NCBI RefSeq assembly: GCF_024171405.1
Contig: NZ_JALJZT010000002.1
Span: forward strand, 806,001-870,000
Reading direction: 5' to 3'
DNA from: Qipengyuania citrea
Lineage (GTDB): Bacteria; Pseudomonadota; Alphaproteobacteria; Sphingomonadales; Sphingomonadaceae
Length of the DNA: 64,000 bases
Shown: positions 61,192-64,000 of the stretch, one piece after another
How the letters are laid out: the number at the start of each line of letters is the position of its first letter
Position numbering within the stretch: position 1 is the stretch's first letter
The notes under the pieces: generated by a model
The model's input: the letters and a program-made list of their open reading frames with translations, nothing else
What the model was told of the DNA's origin: nothing
The model's database searches: none
Program-made: the position numbers and the translations under genes

Positions 61192-62367
61192 GTGACGCAT
61201 ATTGACGATCTTGCGACCGGTGCATGGTCCGATCGCGCTCGGGAGCTTCCCGCAGATGCAGCCCTCACCGAAGGATTTTCGGTCCTGGAGTGGACGGGGG
61301 TTATCGGCAGCAGCTTTGCCGAACATTGGCGCCGCCTCGCGAAACATTGCGCCACGCCGAACCCCTTTGCCGAAGAATGGTTTCTGGCCCATTCGCTCCG
61401 ACACCTCGATCCAGCCGGCAGCATATTGCTGGCCTGCTACGTATCCGATGGCGAACTGGTCGGATTGATGCCGCTGATGCGCGACAGGGACTATCACGGG
61501 CAGCCGCTGCCGCACCTTGCCAATTGGGTACACGCCAATGCGTTCTGCGGCGAACCGCTGGTCAAGGAGGGCTATGCAAGCCCATTCTGGGAGAGTTTGC
61601 TCGATTGGTGCGATGGCCATGCCGGCGCCAGCCTCTTCCTGCATCTGACGCACGTTCCGACCGACGGCGCCACATACGCCGCGCTGCAGGACATTTCCGC
61701 CACCACGGGCCGCAAGCTGAGGGTCGTCCAGAGCGTGGAACGCGCCGCCCTGCAATCCGGACCGGCGCCCCAGGAACATCTCAGATCTGCGCTCGATAGA
61801 AAGAGGCGCAAGGAACTGCAGCGCAAGCGCCGCCGCCTCGAAGAATCGGGGCATTTCGTCTTCTCGCGCCAGACTGACGAAACCGGTATCGATCGCTGGA
61901 TCGACGAGTTTCTCGCGCTCGAACGTGCCGGCTGGAAGGGGGAACAGGGCTCCGCCATAGCTAGCGCGCCCACGACCGAAGCGCTGTTTCGCGCCAGCCT
62001 GACCGAAGCGGCCAAGCTGGGCAAACTGGAACGGCTCGCCTTCCATCTCGACGGGCGCCCGGTGGCCATGCTGACCAGCTTCGTCACCCCCCCTCACGCT
62101 TTCGGCTTCAAGACGGCGTATGACGAGAGCCTCTCGAAACTTTCACCCGGAATGCTGTTGCAGGTCGAAAACCTCGCCATTCTGGAATGCAAGAGTGTTA
62201 CGCTGTCGGACAGTTGCGCAGCACCGGACCACCCGATGATAGGACAGATTTGGCCTGACCGCCGCGAAATCGCGATGCTCACCATCCCCATCGGCGGGCG
62301 TCTCCGCCGCGGGATCGGGGCCGCGCTGACGGCCATCGAGCTCTACCGCACGGGGAAAAGGCAGTGA
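61192..62367 (+). CDS. FemAB/BioF2-like GNAT acyltransferase
   Basis: A 391-residue protein of the double-GNAT, CelD/BcsL or BioF2-like type. The N-terminal half (PNPFAEEWFLAHSLRHLDPA and LVGLMPLMRDRDYHGQPLPH) and the C-terminal half (LGKLERLAFHLDGRPVAMLT and AFGFKTAYDESLSKLSPGML) are joined by a strongly basic helix, DRKRRKELQRKRRRLEESG (202-220). The group transfers acyl or aminoacyl chains in cell-envelope or extracellular polymer synthesis. GTG 61192 follows AGGAGG. It overlaps the next gene (GTGA). Confidence 0.78.
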   Translation: MTHIDDLATGAWSDRARELPADAALTEGFSVLEWTGVIGSSFAEHWRRLAKHCATPNPFAEEWFLAHSLRHLDPAGSILLACYVSDGELVGLMPLMRDRDYHGQPLPHLANWVHANAFCGEPLVKEGYASPFWESLLDWCDGHAGASLFLHLTHVPTDGATYAALQDISATTGRKLRVVQSVERAALQSGPAPQEHLRSALDRKRRKELQRKRRRLEESGHFVFSRQTDETGIDRWIDEFLALERAGWKGEQGSAIASAPTTEALFRASLTEAAKLGKLERLAFHLDGRPVAMLTSFVTPPHAFGFKTAYDESLSKLSPGMLLQVENLAILECKSVTLSDSCAAPDHPMIGQIWPDRREIAMLTIPIGGRLRRGIGAALTAIELYRTGKRQ

Positions 62368-63242
62368 CCAAACATGATCCCGCCCTCTCCGCAGCAGCGA
62401 TCCGCGTCTTCCCGCAACAGTCCCTGGCGGCCTTTGCCCGCGGCTATCCCGAGACGCCGCATGTCCTGCACCACCGGCTGGATGCCGACGCGCGCCTGTC
62501 GCTGGACCGGCTTGCGCAATTGGGCGAGGACCTGCCCGCCGCATCGGTCGAGTACAATCGCGGCGATTTGCCGATCGGGATCGACGGCAAGCCCGGTACC
62601 AACGGCATGACCATCGGTGAAACGATCCGGCATATCGCCACCAGCAACAGCTGGGCAGTGCTCAAGAACATCGAGCAGGTTCCCGCCTACGAAGCCTTGC
62701 TGATGGCGCTGCTCGAAGAACTGCGACCGTCGATCGAGGCCGCCACCGGCAAAATGCTGACGCCGCAGGGGTTCATTTTCATTTCCAGCCCGAACGCGGT
62801 GACGCCCTATCACTTCGATCCCGAGCACAACATCCTGCTGCAGGTGAAGGGCACGAAGGTGATGACGCAGTTCCCCGCAGGCGACACGCGTTACGCACCC
62901 GATACGGTGCATGAAAGCTATCATCTCGGCGGACCGCGCGAATTGCCCTGGGACGAGAGTTTGCGGTCCGGCGGCCTGGCCATCGCCCTCGAGCCGGGCG
63001 AAGCCGTCTATGTCCCGGTGATGGCCCCGCATTTCGTTCGCAACGGGTCGGAACCCTCGCTCTCGCTTTCGATCACCTGGCGCAGCGAATGGAGCTATGC
63101 CGAGGCTGGCGCGCGGTGCTTCAACGGCCTGGTACGCAAGCTCGGCATCACCCCCGCCCCGCCCCGGCGCTGGCCTGCCCGGAACACTGCCAAATCCCTT
63201 GCCTTCCGCGCGTGGCGCAAAGCCTTCGGGACCCCGGGATAG
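62364..63242 (+). CDS. JmjC-like cupin protein
   Basis: A 292-residue cupin-like protein. HxD...H spacing is seen in TPYHFDPEHNILLQVKGTK (H150, D152) and VPVMAPHFVRN (H223), the Fe(II)/2-oxoglutarate triad of JmjC-like hydroxylases. The C-terminus (RCFNGLVRKLGITPAPPRRW) is basic. It is probably an oxygenase acting on a protein or small molecule; the target is not known. It starts at a GTG overlapping the upstream acyltransferase stop and is followed seven bases later by another acyltransferase. Confidence 0.77.
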   Translation: MTKHDPALSAAAIRVFPQQSLAAFARGYPETPHVLHHRLDADARLSLDRLAQLGEDLPAASVEYNRGDLPIGIDGKPGTNGMTIGETIRHIATSNSWAVLKNIEQVPAYEALLMALLEELRPSIEAATGKMLTPQGFIFISSPNAVTPYHFDPEHNILLQVKGTKVMTQFPAGDTRYAPDTVHESYHLGGPRELPWDESLRSGGLAIALEPGEAVYVPVMAPHFVRNGSEPSLSLSITWRSEWSYAEAGARCFNGLVRKLGITPAPPRRWPARNTAKSLAFRAWRKAFGTPG

Positions 63243-63249
63243 GCTGTCG

Positions 63250-64000
63250 ATGGAGCGGATGGGGTCCGGCGATCGGCGCACTCACGACAGCGCGCTATTC
63301 GACGCTCTGGCCGAGCAGGGCCCGGCGCGCCGCAGTTTTCTGCGCGCTGCATGGTTCGACGCTGCCACGCCCACGCCCGATCGCTTTGTCCTCGCCGACA
63401 AGCACGGTGCGCCGCTTGCCGGACTGGCACTGACCGAACGCCGCAAGGGCCCCTTCACCCTGTGCGAAGTGGCTGGCGGGTACTGGCCGTTGCGCGGCGT
63501 GCCCCTGGCCCGCGATGTACAGGTGGTGCCGCTCGCACAAGCGCTGGGCGATCATCGCGAGCGGCTGGGTCGGATCTGGCGGCTGGGGCCCGTGGAGGCC
63601 GGCGACCCGTCACTCGAAATGCTGAGCGCCGCCGCCCGGATGGCCGGTTGGCACATGCTGTCGCGTCCGCTCGGGCGGGTCTTCGAACTGGATCTCGCGG
63701 CGCTTGGTGCGCAGGGCGATTGGCCATCGGCGAAGACCCGGCGCAAGAACCGGTGGCGCAAGCGCAGGCTCGAGGAAGAAAGCGGACCGCTGCGCGTGGA
63801 GTTCTTCACCGGGACCGACTGGACCCCCGCGCATCGCGACGCGATGGCGCAGGTCGAGGCGGCAAGCTGGCTCGGCCAGCTCGACCATGGCGGCGATACC
63901 AAGTTCCGCAACCCCGCGATGCGCGGCTATTGGGAAGCGCTCTGCGCGGACCCGCAGCTGGCCGCCATGCTGTTCGGCAGTCTAATGTGGCTCGGCGACA
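63250..64000 (+). CDS. Second FemAB/BioF2-like acyltransferase, cut by the window end
   Basis: From ATG 63250, 250 residues are open to the window edge: MERMGSGDRRTHDSALFDAL, then LRAAWFDAATPTPDRFVLAD, GAPLAGLALTERRKGPFTLC, SAKTRRKNRWRKRRLEEESG (161-180) and AAMLFGSLMWLGD. The arrangement and the basic helix copy those of the protein at 61192, so it is a paralogue in the same cluster. The C-terminal half is missing. The three genes, 61192 to here, are almost certainly co-transcribed. Confidence 0.78.
   Translation, partial: MERMGSGDRRTHDSALFDALAEQGPARRSFLRAAWFDAATPTPDRFVLADKHGAPLAGLALTERRKGPFTLCEVAGGYWPLRGVPLARDVQVVPLAQALGDHRERLGRIWRLGPVEAGDPSLEMLSAAARMAGWHMLSRPLGRVFELDLAALGAQGDWPSAKTRRKNRWRKRRLEEESGPLRVEFFTGTDWTPAHRDAMAQVEAASWLGQLDHGGDTKFRNPAMRGYWEALCADPQLAAMLFGSLMWLGD

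Noticed and set aside
1..64000. tRNA, rRNA, CRISPR array, prophage or insertion sequence
   Set aside because: No tRNA-like cloverleaf, rRNA sequence, regular repeat-spacer array, integrase or transposase motif was seen on either strand. The only dispersed-type repeat is at 1654-1731.

Overview
The window is dense, GC-rich bacterial chromosome (I estimate mid-60s % GC). About 80 genes are supported, mostly separated by short gaps or ATGA/GTGA overlaps. No rRNA or tRNA gene, insertion sequence, prophage or CRISPR array was seen. Gene content and order suggest an alphaproteobacterium of the order Sphingomonadales, probably close to Erythrobacteraceae. The main reasons are an aa3 oxidase operon in the order ctaC-ctaD-ctaB-small membrane protein-ctaG-ctaE-SURF1, pyrE-pdxJ-acpS-lepB, hisG-hisD-nusB-thiL-hppA, and a plant-type glutamate-cysteine ligase. 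This placement is inferred from gene order, not from a marker-gene tree.

Layout. 0-10 kb: a clipped ArsR regulator, trmL and ubiA, a palindromic repeat, rsmE and gshA, an ICMT-like membrane methyltransferase, the envelope pair yfgM-like/bamB, and a hydrolase-glycosyltransferase pair. 10-26 kb: selO, an orphan astD, lipoproteins, rarD, pyrC, ygfZ, a TetR regulator with a visible operator facing a ferritin-like protein, rplU-rpmA, an unknown membrane protein behind a perfect FNR-type box, a pterin block (folB, unknown gene, moaD, moaE), thrC, and a divergent ArsR/SRPBCC pair with an operator. 26-33.5 kb: the cytochrome c oxidase operon with an epoxide-hydrolase-like gene inside it. 33.6-39.4 kb: pyrE to lepB, an AI-2E-family transporter, a DUF3089 hydrolase and ruvX.

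39.4-41.5 kb holds the least ordinary part: three linked minus-strand genes for a 50-residue peptide with a strong ribosome binding site, a HEAT-repeat-like protein, and a histidine-rich cupin-like protein. This resembles a small peptide-modification cassette, but no function can be assigned from sequence alone. 41.5-55 kb: two thioesterases, a class A penicillin-binding protein, cobS without an adjacent cobT, an MpaB-family protein, an HxlR regulator with two tandem operators facing a row of small-molecule enzymes (VOC proteins, glutathione transferase, reductase-like), then a J-domain protein, bolA, pirin, SDR and hydrolase genes. 55-61 kb: hisG-hisD-nusB-thiL-hppA, where thiL appears to start at CTG. 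61-64 kb: two FemAB-like acyltransferases flanking a JmjC-like cupin. The last gene runs off the window.

Most of the window is housekeeping: respiration (cox genes, hppA, ubiA), cofactor synthesis (pdxJ, folB, moaDE, cobS, thiL), translation, envelope assembly and nucleotide or amino-acid synthesis. Four small regulator-plus-target modules (TetR, ArsR, HxlR, FNR box) have readable DNA sites. The peptide cassette and the FemAB/cupin cluster are the best candidates for new biology.
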